Position numbers and translations under genes: made by a program
Assembly: GCA_934661165.1 (NCBI GenBank)
Contig: CAKUJB010000008.1
Span: 1 to 32,819 of the forward strand
Origin: an uncultured Microbacteriaceae bacterium
Lineage (GTDB): Bacteria > Actinomycetota > Actinomycetes > Actinomycetales > Microbacteriaceae
Direction of reading: 5' to 3'
DNA length: 32,819 nt
Notes under the pieces: generated by a model
Told to the model about the DNA's origin: nothing
Databases searched by the model: none
The model's input: the letters and a program-made list of their open reading frames with translations, nothing else
Part shown: piece by piece, positions 1-8,984 of the stretch
How the letters are laid out: each line of letters starts with the position of its first letter
How positions within the stretch are numbered: position 1 is the first letter of the stretch

Positions 1-4
1 CCCC

Positions 5-1018
5 GTGTCCGCGCAGCAGCCGCCGTCGCAGTCGGCGCCGGGCTGGTCGCTCGGCGACGAGACGGCCGCGACCGCGCTCTACCCCGCCGCCGGTGCGACC
101 GCCGCGACGACCGTCCTGCCGGGGGGCGTCGGCGGGCCCCCGACCGGCCGCGGCGGCGGACCGACCGGCACCGGCGGCCCCTTCGGGAATCGCAAGGTGC
201 TCATGTGGGTGCTCGCGGGCGTCGCGGGACTCCTCGTCATCGCGCTCGCCGTGCTCATCACCGTCCTCGCGATGAATGCGAACGGCGGGACGCCGTCGCC
301 GACCACGACGCCGACGTCGACCTCGACGTCGACCCCGCGGCCGACCTCGACCTCGACGCGCACCCCGACCCCGACGCCCACGGTCGCCCCCGCGATCCGG
401 TCGTTCGTCGCGGACCCCATGGTTGTGCAGTGCCAGAACGCGAGCTCGGTCGCGAGCGTCAAGCTCGCGTGGTCGACCGTCGGCGCGACGCAGGTCGCCG
501 TGGCCAGCGCGGCGGGCCTCGTCGACGCGATCGACAACCCGTACCAGAACAACCTCGCACCCGAGGTCGAGGGATTCAGCATCCCGTTCGCCTGTGGCAA
601 CGCGAGCTGGGCGTACACGCTCACGATCGCGGGCGCGGACGGCGAGCACCGCAGCAGCGTCGTCACCGTGACGCGGCTGCCGTTCCCGTCGCCGAGCCCG
701 ACCCCGCCGCCTGCCCCGCCGGCGCCGTCGATCAGCAACTTCAGCGCGGCGCCGATGACGGTGACCTGTGTCGACGGTGAGGCGGCGCCGACGTTCACGC
801 TCGAGTGGAGCTCGAGCAATGGCAGCGGCGCGGCCATCGACGGCCCGGGCGACAACGCCGGGTACGACTGGCCGAGCCTGTCGCCGAACGGCAACCAGCC
901 GAACATCAGCTTCGACTGCACTGCGGAGACCATGACCTTCACCCTCACGGTGACGGGTCAGACCTCGCCTCCGGCGACCTCCAACGTCACCGTGACGAAT
1001 GACGGCTTCGGCAGCTGA
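5..1018 (+). CDS. Membrane-anchored protein with two extracytoplasmic Ig-like repeats
   Basis: This is not a family I can name. If the GTG at 5 is the start, the protein has 337 residues: a cytoplasmic Gly/Pro/Ala-rich N-terminus (1-62), one membrane helix (about 65-89), a Ser/Thr/Pro linker (about 94-128), then two similar beta-rich repeats (about 130-223 and 242-332). Each repeat opens with a motif like SFxADPMxVxC and closes with a second Cys before YTLTI or FTLTV (Cys143/Cys197 and Cys255/Cys305), so each probably forms one disulfide. A Pro-rich spacer (227-241) separates them. The topology is N-in with an external adhesive or sensory stalk, like the extracytoplasmic part of actinobacterial kinases. 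No upstream stop is visible in the four bases before the GTG, so the gene may continue to the left of the window and this may be only its C-terminal part. Confidence 0.7.
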   Translation: MSAQQPPSQSAPGWSLGDETAATALYPAAGATAATTVLPGGVGGPPTGRGGGPTGTGGPFGNRKVLMWVLAGVAGLLVIALAVLITVLAMNANGGTPSPTTTPTSTSTSTPRPTSTSTRTPTPTPTVAPAIRSFVADPMVVQCQNASSVASVKLAWSTVGATQVAVASAAGLVDAIDNPYQNNLAPEVEGFSIPFACGNASWAYTLTIAGADGEHRSSVVTVTRLPFPSPSPTPPPAPPAPSISNFSAAPMTVTCVDGEAAPTFTLEWSSSNGSGAAIDGPGDNAGYDWPSLSPNGNQPNISFDCTAETMTFTLTVTGQTSPPATSNVTVTNDGFGS

Positions 1019-1043
1019 CCGCGGCCGAGCGGTGACCCCGCGC

Positions 1044-1049
1044 TAGAAT
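1044..1049 (+). promoter_or_regulatory. Candidate -10 element for valS
   Basis: TAGAAT fits the actinobacterial TAnnnT -10 and would start a transcript near 1056, giving a leader of about 77 nt before valS. I see no good -35. The leader is too short, and lacks the motifs, for a T-box. Confidence 0.3.
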
Positions 1050-1132
1050 CGTCCGGTCCACATCTGAGGCACCAAGCCCCGCCTGACGGCGCGGGCCGGA
1101 CGCGGTGCCGCCCATACCGGAAGCAGTGATCC

Positions 1133-3721
1133 ATGGTGCGCCCCATCCCTGAGAAGCCCGCGCTCGAAGGCCTCGAAGCCCATTGGGGTCCGGCATGGGA
1201 GACCGCGGGGACCTTCCGGTTCGACCGCGCCGCGGCGCTCGCCGCAGGCAAGGCCGAGGTCTACGCGATCGACACCCCGCCGCCGACCGCCTCCGGCTCG
1301 CTCCACATCGGCCACGTCTTCTCGTACACCCACATGGACCTCGCCGCCCGCTACCACCGCATGCGCGGCAAGCATCTGTTCTTCCCCATGGGCTGGGACG
1401 ACAACGGGCTGCCGACCGAGCGCCGGGTGCAGAACTACTACGGCGTCCGCGTCGACCCGTCGCTGCCGTACGATCCCGACTTCACGCCGCCGCAGGACGG
1501 CGGCGAGGGCACGAGCGGCAAGCTCGCGGACCAGATCCCCGTCTCGCGGCGCAATTTCGTCGAGCTCTGCGAGCGGCTCACCGAGGAGGACGAGCAGAAG
1601 TTCGAGGAGCTCTGGCGCGGGCTCGCGCTCTCCGTCGACTGGTCGCTCACGTACCGGACCATCGGGGATGACGCGCAGCGGGTCTCGCAGCGCGCATTCC
1701 TCAAGAACCTCGAGCGCGGCGAGGCCTACCGGGCCGAGGCGCCGACCCTCTGGGATGTGACATTCCGCACCGCCGTCGCGCAGGCGGAGCTCGAGGAGAA
1801 GGAGCAGCCGAGCGCGTACCACCGGCTCGCCTTCCATCGCACCGATGGCCGGGGCGACATCGAGATCGAGACGACCCGGCCGGAGCTGCTCGCCGCGTGC
1901 GTCGCGCTCGTCGCGCACCCCGATGACGAGCGGTACCAGGCGCTCTTCGGCTCGACCGTGACGACCCCCGTCTTCGGCGTCGAGGTGCCAGTGCTCGCGC
2001 ATCACCTCGCGCAGCAGGACAAGGGCTCGGGCATCGCGATGATCTGCACCTTCGGCGACACGACCGACGTCGTCTGGTGGCGGGAGCTCGACCTGCCGAT
2101 CCGCACCATCCTCGGCCCCGACGGCCGTGTCAAGGCCGAGGCGCCGGAGGCGATCGCGAGCGATGCCGGCCGTGCCGCGTACGCCGAGCTCGCGGGCAAG
2201 ACCGTCTTCAGCGCGAAGGCCCGCATGGTCGAGCTGCTCGCCGAGTCCGGCGAGCTCATCGGCGAGCCGCGAAAGATCACGCACCCCGTAAAGTTCTTCG
2301 AGAAGGGCGACAAGCCGCTCGAGATCATCTCGACCCCGCAGTGGTACCTCGTCAACGGCGCACGCGACGAGGCGCTCCGCGACGCGCTGCTCGGGCGGGG
2401 TCGCGAGATCGCATTCCATCCGGAGCATATGCGGGTGCGCTACGAGAACTGGGTCGGCGGGCTGTCCGGCGACTGGCTCGTGTCCCGGCAGCGGTTCTTC
2501 GGCGTGCCGATCCCCGTCTGGTACCGCCTCGGCGCCGACGGCGAGCGCACGGGCGAGGTCCTCGTCCCGGACGAGGCGCAGCTGCCGATCGACCCGTCGA
2601 GCGATGTGCCTCCGGGCTTCACGGAGGCGCAGCGCGGGCAGGCCGGCGGTTTCGCCGGCGAGGTCGACATCCTCGACACCTGGGCGACCTCCTCGCTCAC
2701 GCCGCAGATCGCCGCCGGGTGGGGCACGGACGACGAGCTCTTCGACCTCGTCTTCCCGTACTCGCTGCGCAGCCAGGGCCAGGACATCATCCGCACCTGG
2801 CTCTTCTCGACGGCGCTCCGGGCCCACCTCGAGCACGGCTCGATCCCGTGGGCGCACGCCGGGATCAGCGGCTTCATCGTCGACCCCGACCGCAAGAAGA
2901 TGTCGAAGTCGAAGGGCAACGTCGTGACCCCGGGCGCGCTCCTCGAGCAGCACGGCTCCGATGCGGTCCGCTACTGGGCGGCCTCCTCCAAGCTCGGCAC
3001 CGACGCCGCCTTCGACCCGCAGAACCCGAAGCTCATCAAGATCGGCCGACGCCTGGCGATCAAGGTGCTCAACGCCGCGAAGTTCGTGCACGGCTTCCCC
3101 GTCGACGCGACCTCGCCACAGGCGCTGCGCGAGCTCGTCACCGAGCCGCTCGACCTCGACGTGCTCGCGGCGCTCGCGGCCGTCGTTGAGCAGGCGACCG
3201 CCGCCTTCGACGCCTACGACCACGCGAAGGCCCTCGAGGTCACCGAGCAGTTCTTCTGGACGTTCTGCGACGACTACCTCGAGCTCGTCAAGGAGCGCGC
3301 CTACTCCGGTGACGGCGCGGGTCAGGCGTCTGCGGCGGCGACCCTGCGTCTCGCGCTCGACGTGCTGCTCCGGCTGCTCGCCCCATTCCTCCCGTATGCG
3401 ACGGAGGAGGTGTGGTCGTGGTCGCATGACGGCTCGGTCCACACGTCGGCGTGGCCGACGACGGCCGAGCTGCGCGCACCTGCCGCGAACGGCCTGCTGC
3501 CCGCGCTGAGCGAGGCGCTCATCGGCATCCGGCGGTCGAAGACGGATGCGAAGCTCTCGCAGAAGGCGATCGTCGCGAGCGTCTCGATCGCCGGCCCCGC
3601 CGTGCTCGAGGCCGGTCTCGGCGATCTGCGCGCCGTCGGCCGCATTCGCGAGATCGCCTTCAACCAGGCGGACGACGTGACGGTCACCGACGTCGTGCTC
3701 GTCGACGAGACCGAGCACTAG
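1133..3721 (+). CDS. valS: Valyl-tRNA synthetase
   Basis: Cytoplasmic class I aminoacyl-tRNA synthetase charging tRNA-Val with valine (EC 6.1.1.9). The 862-residue product shows the HIGH signature at 58-61 (in PTASGSLHIGH), the ValRS-typical GWDDNGLPTERRVQ that follows it, a CP1 editing region in the middle, and KMSKS at 589-593. It ends soon after the anticodon-binding domain and appears to lack the C-terminal coiled-coil arm of E. coli-type ValRS. The ATG at 1133 is chosen because the N-terminus EKPALEGLEAHWGPAWE is typical and a weak GGAAG lies 9 nt upstream. It heads an apparent operon with the two genes downstream. Family assignment is secure. Confidence 0.97.
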   Translation: MVRPIPEKPALEGLEAHWGPAWETAGTFRFDRAAALAAGKAEVYAIDTPPPTASGSLHIGHVFSYTHMDLAARYHRMRGKHLFFPMGWDDNGLPTERRVQNYYGVRVDPSLPYDPDFTPPQDGGEGTSGKLADQIPVSRRNFVELCERLTEEDEQKFEELWRGLALSVDWSLTYRTIGDDAQRVSQRAFLKNLERGEAYRAEAPTLWDVTFRTAVAQAELEEKEQPSAYHRLAFHRTDGRGDIEIETTRPELLAACVALVAHPDDERYQALFGSTVTTPVFGVEVPVLAHHLAQQDKGSGIAMICTFGDTTDVVWWRELDLPIRTILGPDGRVKAEAPEAIASDAGRAAYAELAGKTVFSAKARMVELLAESGELIGEPRKITHPVKFFEKGDKPLEIISTPQWYLVNGARDEALRDALLGRGREIAFHPEHMRVRYENWVGGLSGDWLVSRQRFFGVPIPVWYRLGADGERTGEVLVPDEAQLPIDPSSDVPPGFTEAQRGQAGGFAGEVDILDTWATSSLTPQIAAGWGTDDELFDLVFPYSLRSQGQDIIRTWLFSTALRAHLEHGSIPWAHAGISGFIVDPDRKKMSKSKGNVVTPGALLEQHGSDAVRYWAASSKLGTDAAFDPQNPKLIKIGRRLAIKVLNAAKFVHGFPVDATSPQALRELVTEPLDLDVLAALAAVVEQATAAFDAYDHAKALEVTEQFFWTFCDDYLELVKERAYSGDGAGQASAAATLRLALDVLLRLLAPFLPYATEEVWSWSHDGSVHTSAWPTTAELRAPAANGLLPALSEALIGIRRSKTDAKLSQKAIVASVSIAGPAVLEAGLGDLRAVGRIREIAFNQADDVTVTDVVLVDETEH

Positions 3722-3737
3722 GAATCGGGGGTCGGTG

Positions 3738-3980
3738 ATGCAGCTCGGCACGCGCTGGGACGTGGGCGACGAACCGCCCGCGTCGCTGCCCGAGGCGATG
3801 CACCGCGCGATCGTGCGGGTGGAGGCGGAGCTCGAGGCGGACGGCATCGACGCGTCGACGTGGCGCTGGACGCTCACCTGGCTCGAGCGTCGCCCCATCG
3901 CCGAGCTCGATGACGGCACCCGGGTCGTGCTCGGCGCCGATGGCGGGGTCGCGATCCTCCCCTACGCCGACGAGGACTGA
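3738..3980 (+). CDS. Small hypothetical protein downstream of valS
   Basis: An 80-residue, mostly acidic, soluble protein that I do not recognise. It has an amphipathic helix rich in Glu/Ala (PEAMHRAIVRVEAELEADG) followed by a Trp-containing segment and a beta-rich end (DGTRVVLGADGGVAIL). It begins 16 nt after the valS stop at ATG 3738, with a GGGGGT-type ribosome-binding stretch just upstream; an in-frame GTG directly before it is less likely. It ends 5 nt before the transporter gene, so the three genes are probably cotranscribed. The compositional regularity and tight spacing argue that it is real; no function can be inferred. Confidence 0.7.
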   Translation: MQLGTRWDVGDEPPASLPEAMHRAIVRVEAELEADGIDASTWRWTLTWLERRPIAELDDGTRVVLGADGGVAILPYADED

Positions 3981-3985
3981 CCGCA

Positions 3986-4879
3986 ATGCGCGGGGCGCAG
4001 TTCGGTGCCGCCGGCGCGCTGACCGGCGCCGCCCTCTTCTGGGCCGCGAACTACGTCGTCGCGGGGCTCGTCATCGGCGCGCTCGACCCCTACTCGCTCG
4101 CATTCCTCCGCTGGGGCTTCGCGGCGATCATCCTCCTCGTGCTCGCGCAGCTGCTCGAGCGACCCGACTGGCGGCTCGTGCTGCGGCGCCTGCCGCGGCT
4201 CGTGCTGCTGTCCTCGCTCGGCATGGTGAGCTTCGCGCTCTTCCTCTACATCGGCCTGCAGACGACGACGCCGGTGAGCGCGTCGCTCGTCAGCTCGATG
4301 GGACCCGTCCTCATCGCGATCACCGCGACGATCGTGCTCCGCGAGCGACCCGGCCCACGGCAGTGGGGCGGCCTCGCGCTCGCGCTCGTCGGCGTGCTCC
4401 TCGTCATCAGCCGCGGCTCGCTCGAGACGATCCTCGGCCGGGGCCTCGCGGTCGGCGATCTCTGGGTCGTCGTCGCGACAATCGCCTGGACGGCATACAC
4501 GGTGCTGAGCCGACGCCCGATCGGACTCCCCCCGCTCACCTCGACCGCGGTGCAGGCGGGCGCCGCAGCGGTCATCCTCGGCGTCATCGTCGCCTTCACG
4601 GGGCTCGCGCTCCCGGCCGACGCGGCGACGTGGGGCGGACTCGCCGTCATCGTCGTGCTGTCCTCCGCCCTCGCCTACCTCTGCTGGAATCTGGGGCTCA
4701 TCCGCGTCCCTGCCGCGGTCGCGGGCATCTTCCTCAACCTCATCCCGGTCTTCACCGTCGTCATGGAGCTGCTCATCGGCAGTGTCGTCACCTGGGCGGA
4801 GTGGTTCGGCGGGGCGCTTGTGCTGGGCGGCGTCCTCCTCGCGACCCTGCAGCTGCAGCGACGCAGTCGCGCGCGGTGA
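3986..4879 (+). CDS. EamA/DMT-family exporter
   Basis: A 297-residue polytopic membrane protein with two EamA repeats (about residues 8-137 and 153-290), ten predicted helices in all. The first repeat has the characteristic ALFWAANYVVAG start and ends with LALALVGVLLVISRG; the second ends with a helix that follows LNLIPVFTVVMELLIG, the usual EamA pattern. Members export small metabolites such as amino acids or are of unknown substrate; the sequence does not define a substrate here. It is the last gene of the valS transcription unit and is followed by a hairpin terminator. Start ATG 3986 lies 5 nt after the preceding stop. Confidence 0.9.
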   Translation: MRGAQFGAAGALTGAALFWAANYVVAGLVIGALDPYSLAFLRWGFAAIILLVLAQLLERPDWRLVLRRLPRLVLLSSLGMVSFALFLYIGLQTTTPVSASLVSSMGPVLIAITATIVLRERPGPRQWGGLALALVGVLLVISRGSLETILGRGLAVGDLWVVVATIAWTAYTVLSRRPIGLPPLTSTAVQAGAAAVILGVIVAFTGLALPADAATWGGLAVIVVLSSALAYLCWNLGLIRVPAAVAGIFLNLIPVFTVVMELLIGSVVTWAEWFGGALVLGGVLLATLQLQRRSRAR

Positions 4880-4885
4880 CCCTGC

Positions 4886-4910
4886 GGTCGACATCTGGCG
4901 TCGACCTTTT
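4886..4910 (+). terminator. Rho-independent terminator after the EamA gene
   Basis: A perfect 7-bp inverted repeat, GGTCGAC (4886-4892) and GTCGACC (4900-4906), with a 7-nt loop, runs directly into TTTT (4907-4910). It sits between converging genes and is oriented to stop the valS unit. Confidence 0.6.
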
Positions 4911-4955
4911 GGGTACCACCGCCGCGGGCGTGCTGCGGCGCAGGACGCCGAGTGC

Positions 4956-5714
4956 TCAGCCCGCGGTCGGTGGGAACGCGCGGTCAAGCGCGTCGAGCGC
5001 GTGGCGCTCGGGATCCACGCCGACGGCCGCGGCGCTCACGGCGATGCGCCGGGCGAGATCGGCGGGGATGGGAATGCGCGGGGCCGCGAGCGTCTCGGCC
5101 GCCGCCTCCGCCGCGACACCGCTCTGGCGCCGCGGCTTGAGGACGAGCCCGACGACGGGCAGCGTCACGGTGCCGAGCACGTCGAGGATCGCGACGACGC
5201 CGAACCAGCGCCAGTAGTCCTCCCCAGCGCCGCCGGGGATCTCGCCTTCCGTGGCGATCGGCAGGATGATCATGATCGCGAGGATCGCCATCATCGCGAG
5301 CGTCACCCACAGGATGATGCGGATCGCCGGCTGCGGGCGGCCGACGAGCAGGAGCAGCAGGTTCGCCTGCGCGAGCGATACGGCGAGGACCGTGAGCACG
5401 CCGAAGGCCTTCCACCACTCCCCGCTCGAGGTGAACGAGCTCCACGGCGTCCAGATGAGCACGAGCGGCGGCACGATCGCGGCGAGGCTCGTCACGAGCC
5501 CGATGAGTCCGACGAGGCGCGCGGCCCTGCCGACGATCGCGAGATGGCAGAGGATCGTGATCCCGAAGACCCCGATCGTCACGGTCGTGAGGAGCACCTT
5601 GCCCTGCACCTCGCCGAACCCGGCGCCGAACAGGGCGGTGATGCCGAGGATCGCGGAGAGCACCAGCGAGGCGATCACGACGATGATCGCCGCGCGACGG
5701 AAGCCCTTCAGCAC
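4956..5714 (-). CDS. Six-helix membrane protein downstream of clpX
   Basis: A 252-residue integral membrane protein of unknown function. Six hydrophobic segments are clear, beginning with IIVVIASLVLSAILG near the N-terminus and ending with VLDVLGTVTLPVVGLVL-like residues around 185-205; the cytoplasmic C-terminus is Ala-rich and contains an IPIPADLARRIAVSAAAVG segment. I place the start at the GTG at 5714 because it follows the clpX stop by one base (TGACGTG), which suggests translational coupling; longer frames upstream would read through clpX in another phase with Arg-rich sequence. Cotranscription with clpX is likely, but a functional link to Clp is only a guess. Confidence 0.75.
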   Translation of the reverse strand: MLKGFRRAAIIVVIASLVLSAILGITALFGAGFGEVQGKVLLTTVTIGVFGITILCHLAIVGRAARLVGLIGLVTSLAAIVPPLVLIWTPWSSFTSSGEWWKAFGVLTVLAVSLAQANLLLLLVGRPQPAIRIILWVTLAMMAILAIMIILPIATEGEIPGGAGEDYWRWFGVVAILDVLGTVTLPVVGLVLKPRRQSGVAAEAAAETLAAPRIPIPADLARRIAVSAAAVGVDPERHALDALDRAFPPTAG

Positions 5715-5715
5715 G

Positions 5716-6990
<1,275 letters not shown>

Positions 6991-7024
6991 GTCGACTCCT
7001 CTCGCGATCCGACACCTCGCACCG

Positions 7025-7030
7025 AGCCTA
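7025..7030 (-). promoter_or_regulatory. Candidate -10 element for clpX
   Basis: On the minus strand TAGGCT fits TAnnnT and would start transcription near 7018, leaving a short leader that holds the GAGGAG ribosome-binding site. No convincing -35. Confidence 0.35.
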
Positions 7031-7079
7031 GACGCAACCCCTGACGACACGCGGGAGGCCCCGCTGGGAGAATGACGGC

Positions 7080-7616
7080 ATGTCCAGCCGCCTCCTCGCA
7101 GCAGTCCCCCTCGCACTCGCTCTGGTCATCGCCGCCGCCGCGCCCGCGGCCGCGCACACCGGGATCGAGGGCACGATCCCGGCCGATGGCGAGACCATCA
7201 CGGTCCTCCCCGAGCGCTTCTCGGTCACCGCGACCGAGGAGCTCAACGACCTCACGGGCACCGGCGAGGGCTTCGCGCTGCAGATCCTCGGCCCCGACGG
7301 GACCCGCCTCGAAACCGGCGAGGTCCGCATCGACGGCCGCACGGCCTCGACCCCCGCGGTCGTCGGCGATCCGGGCGAGTACACCTTCGCCTACCAGGTG
7401 GTCGGCGAGGACGGGCACCCCGTCGCGGGCGAGATCGCCTTCATCTGGGCGCCCGACGGCGACAGCGGGACGAATGCGACCGACGGCCCCGACGTCGTCG
7501 CGCCCGTGCAGCCCACCACACCGATCGCGCTGGTGATCGGCGGCATCGTGCTCGCCATCGTGCTCCTCGCCGGCGCCCTCGTCTGGATCGTCCTCGCCCG
7601 GCGCCGAAAGGGCTGA
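7080..7616 (+). CDS. CopC-domain protein, membrane anchored
   Basis: A 178-residue CopC/YobA-family protein, the extracytoplasmic copper-binding fold. It has a signal peptide (1-25) predicted to be cut after APAAA so that His26 becomes the N-terminus, the PADGETI segment typical of the family, and DGH at 111-113. In CopC proteins the N-terminal His together with this Asp and His makes the Cu(II) site. A C-terminal helix (about 149-172) followed by RRRKG anchors it in the membrane. No CopD partner is adjacent. It is divergent from clpX and converges on clpP2 with only 3 nt between stop codons. The start follows GAGAAT by 6 nt, so the mRNA may be leaderless, although GGGAG could also serve as a ribosome-binding site. 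Confidence 0.88.
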   Translation: MSSRLLAAVPLALALVIAAAAPAAAHTGIEGTIPADGETITVLPERFSVTATEELNDLTGTGEGFALQILGPDGTRLETGEVRIDGRTASTPAVVGDPGEYTFAYQVVGEDGHPVAGEIAFIWAPDGDSGTNATDGPDVVAPVQPTTPIALVIGGIVLAIVLLAGALVWIVLARRRKG

Positions 7617-7619
7617 GCC

Positions 7620-8261
7620 TCAGCCCTTCGTGATCTCCGGCTGCTGCTTGCGCGGCGACAGCACCTGGTCGATGAGACCGTACTCGAGCGCCTCCTGCGC
7701 CGAGAGCGTCTTGTCGCGCTCGATGTCGCGGGACACCTGCTCGACGGTCTGCTTCGAGTGGCGCGACAGCGTCTCCTCGAGCCAGCGGCGCATGTCGAGG
7801 ATCTCCGCCGCCTGGATCTCGATGTCGGACGCCTGGCCGTGGCCGGAGCCGCCGTACGCCGGCTGGTGGATCATGACGCGCGAGTTCGGCAGCGCGAGGC
7901 GCTTGCCGTGCGTGCCGCCGGCGGCGATCACCGCGGCCGCCGACGCGGCGATGCCGAGCACGACGGTCTGGATGTCCGGGCGGACGTACTGCATCGTGTC
8001 GTAGATCGCGGTCATCGCGGTGAACGAGCCGCCGGGCGAGTTGATGTACATCGTGATGTCGCGATCCGGGTCCTGCGACTCGAGGACGAGGAGCTGCGCC
8101 ATGATGTCGTCCGCCGAGGCGTCGTCGACCTGGACGCCGAGGAAGATGATGCGGTCCTCGAAGAGCTTCGCGTAGGGGTCCTGACGCTTGTAGCCGTAGG
8201 CGGTCCGCTCCTCGAACGTCGGGAGGATGTAGCGGGACTCGGGCAGGTGGAGATTGCGCAT
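7620..8261 (-). CDS. clpP2: ATP-dependent Clp protease proteolytic subunit (second copy)
   Basis: Serine peptidase subunit of the Clp protease, 213 residues. The triad is Ser107 (GIAASAAA), His132 (MIHQP) and Asp183 (ERDKTLSAQEA). The sequence around the serine, AASAAAV rather than AASMGQ, and the longer N-terminus with LPESRY and YKRQDPYAKLFEDR mark it as the actinobacterial ClpP2 paralogue. It lies 26 nt downstream of clpP1 in the same orientation, consistent with the ClpP1P2 hetero-tetradecamer of actinobacteria. ATG at 8261 is used; the upstream AAAGGGAA is somewhat distant. It ends 3 nt from the convergent CopC gene. Confidence 0.97.
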   Translation of the reverse strand: MRNLHLPESRYILPTFEERTAYGYKRQDPYAKLFEDRIIFLGVQVDDASADDIMAQLLVLESQDPDRDITMYINSPGGSFTAMTAIYDTMQYVRPDIQTVVLGIAASAAAVIAAGGTHGKRLALPNSRVMIHQPAYGGSGHGQASDIEIQAAEILDMRRWLEETLSRHSKQTVEQVSRDIERDKTLSAQEALEYGLIDQVLSPRKQQPEITKG

Positions 8262-8287
8262 GTCGTGGTGTTCCCTTTGCTCCCGGC

Positions 8288-8872
8288 TCAGTTCTGGGTC
8301 CCGCCGCCGCCGACGACGTCGGAAGCGGAGGTGCGGATGTGGTCGACGAAGCCGTACTCGAGGGCCTCGTCGGCGGTGAACCAGCGGTCCCGGTCGCCGT
8401 CGGCGTGGATCTGCTCGACCGTCTTGCCGGTGGCCGCCGCGGTGATCTCCGCGAGTCGCTGCTTCATGCTCACGATGAGCTGCGCCTGGGTCTGGATGTC
8501 GCTCGCGGTGCCGCCGAAGCCGCCGTGCGGCTGGTGGAGCAGCACGCGCGCATTCGGCGTGATGTACCGCTTGCCCTTCGTGCCCGCGGTGAGCAGGAGC
8601 TGCCCCATCGAGGCGGCCATGCCGATCCCGACCGTGACGATGTCGTTCGGGACGAACTGCATCGTGTCGTAGATCGCCATGCCCGCGGTGATCGAGCCGC
8701 CGGGCGAGTTGATGTAGAGGTAGATGTCGCGCTTGTCGTCCTCGGCGGCGAGCAGCAGGAGCTTCGCCGCGATCTCGTTCGCGTTCTCGTCGCGGACCTC
8801 GGAGCCGAGCCAGATGATCCGATCCTTGAGCAGACGGTCGAAGACGCTGGGCGTGAATGCCGGTTCGGCCAT
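8288..8872 (-). CDS. clpP1: ATP-dependent Clp protease proteolytic subunit (first copy)
   Basis: Serine peptidase subunit, 194 residues, with Ser88 (GMAASMGQ), His113 (LLHQPHGG) and Asp162 ([11 protein letters not shown]); the spacings equal those of E. coli Ser98/His123/Asp172. It is the promoter-proximal gene of the clpP1-clpP2 unit. The ATG at 8872 has AGAAGGAG about 10 nt upstream. With clpP2 it should build a mixed two-ring peptidase that works with ClpX or ClpC; this is known for actinobacteria and inferred here. A palindrome in the promoter suggests regulation. Confidence 0.97.
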   Translation of the reverse strand: MAEPAFTPSVFDRLLKDRIIWLGSEVRDENANEIAAKLLLLAAEDDKRDIYLYINSPGGSITAGMAIYDTMQFVPNDIVTVGIGMAASMGQLLLTAGTKGKRYITPNARVLLHQPHGGFGGTASDIQTQAQLIVSMKQRLAEITAAATGKTVEQIHADGDRDRWFTADEALEYGFVDHIRTSASDVVGGGGTQN

Positions 8873-8908
8873 GGGTGGGGTGCTCCTTCTGACGTGCGGT
8901 GCGCTTCG

Positions 8909-8932
8909 ACCCTAACGGTCGGCGACTCGCCG
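8909..8932 (-). promoter_or_regulatory. clpP1-clpP2 promoter with palindromic operator
   Basis: On the minus strand TAGGGT (8914 to 8909) is a good -10, with the start near 8902. A perfect 6-bp inverted repeat CGGCGA-C-TCGCCG (8920-8932) lies between -10 and -35, where a regulator could bind. It does not match the published ClgR box closely, so the regulator is unknown. Confidence 0.4.
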
Positions 8933-8984
8933 CCATGCCGCTGTTCGCCGTGGGGTGAATGGCGTGGCGGCCGGGGCGCCGGCC

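Noticed and set aside
1056..1132. T-box riboswitch before valS
   Set aside because: The leader is only about 77 nt and has no T-box sequence or specifier stem.
1043..3919. A 958-codon open frame antisense to valS, and similar very long antisense frames opposite pepN, tig and the thioesterase/ettA genes
   Set aside because: Their Arg/Glu/Asp/Val-rich, low-complexity translations are the mirror of GC-rich third positions. The opposite strand in each case has an unmistakable enzyme with complete motifs.
8944..8959. ClgR-like box TTCGCC-GTGG-GGTGAA upstream of clpP1
   Set aside because: The half-sites are imperfect and the spacing and core do not match the published ClgR consensus.
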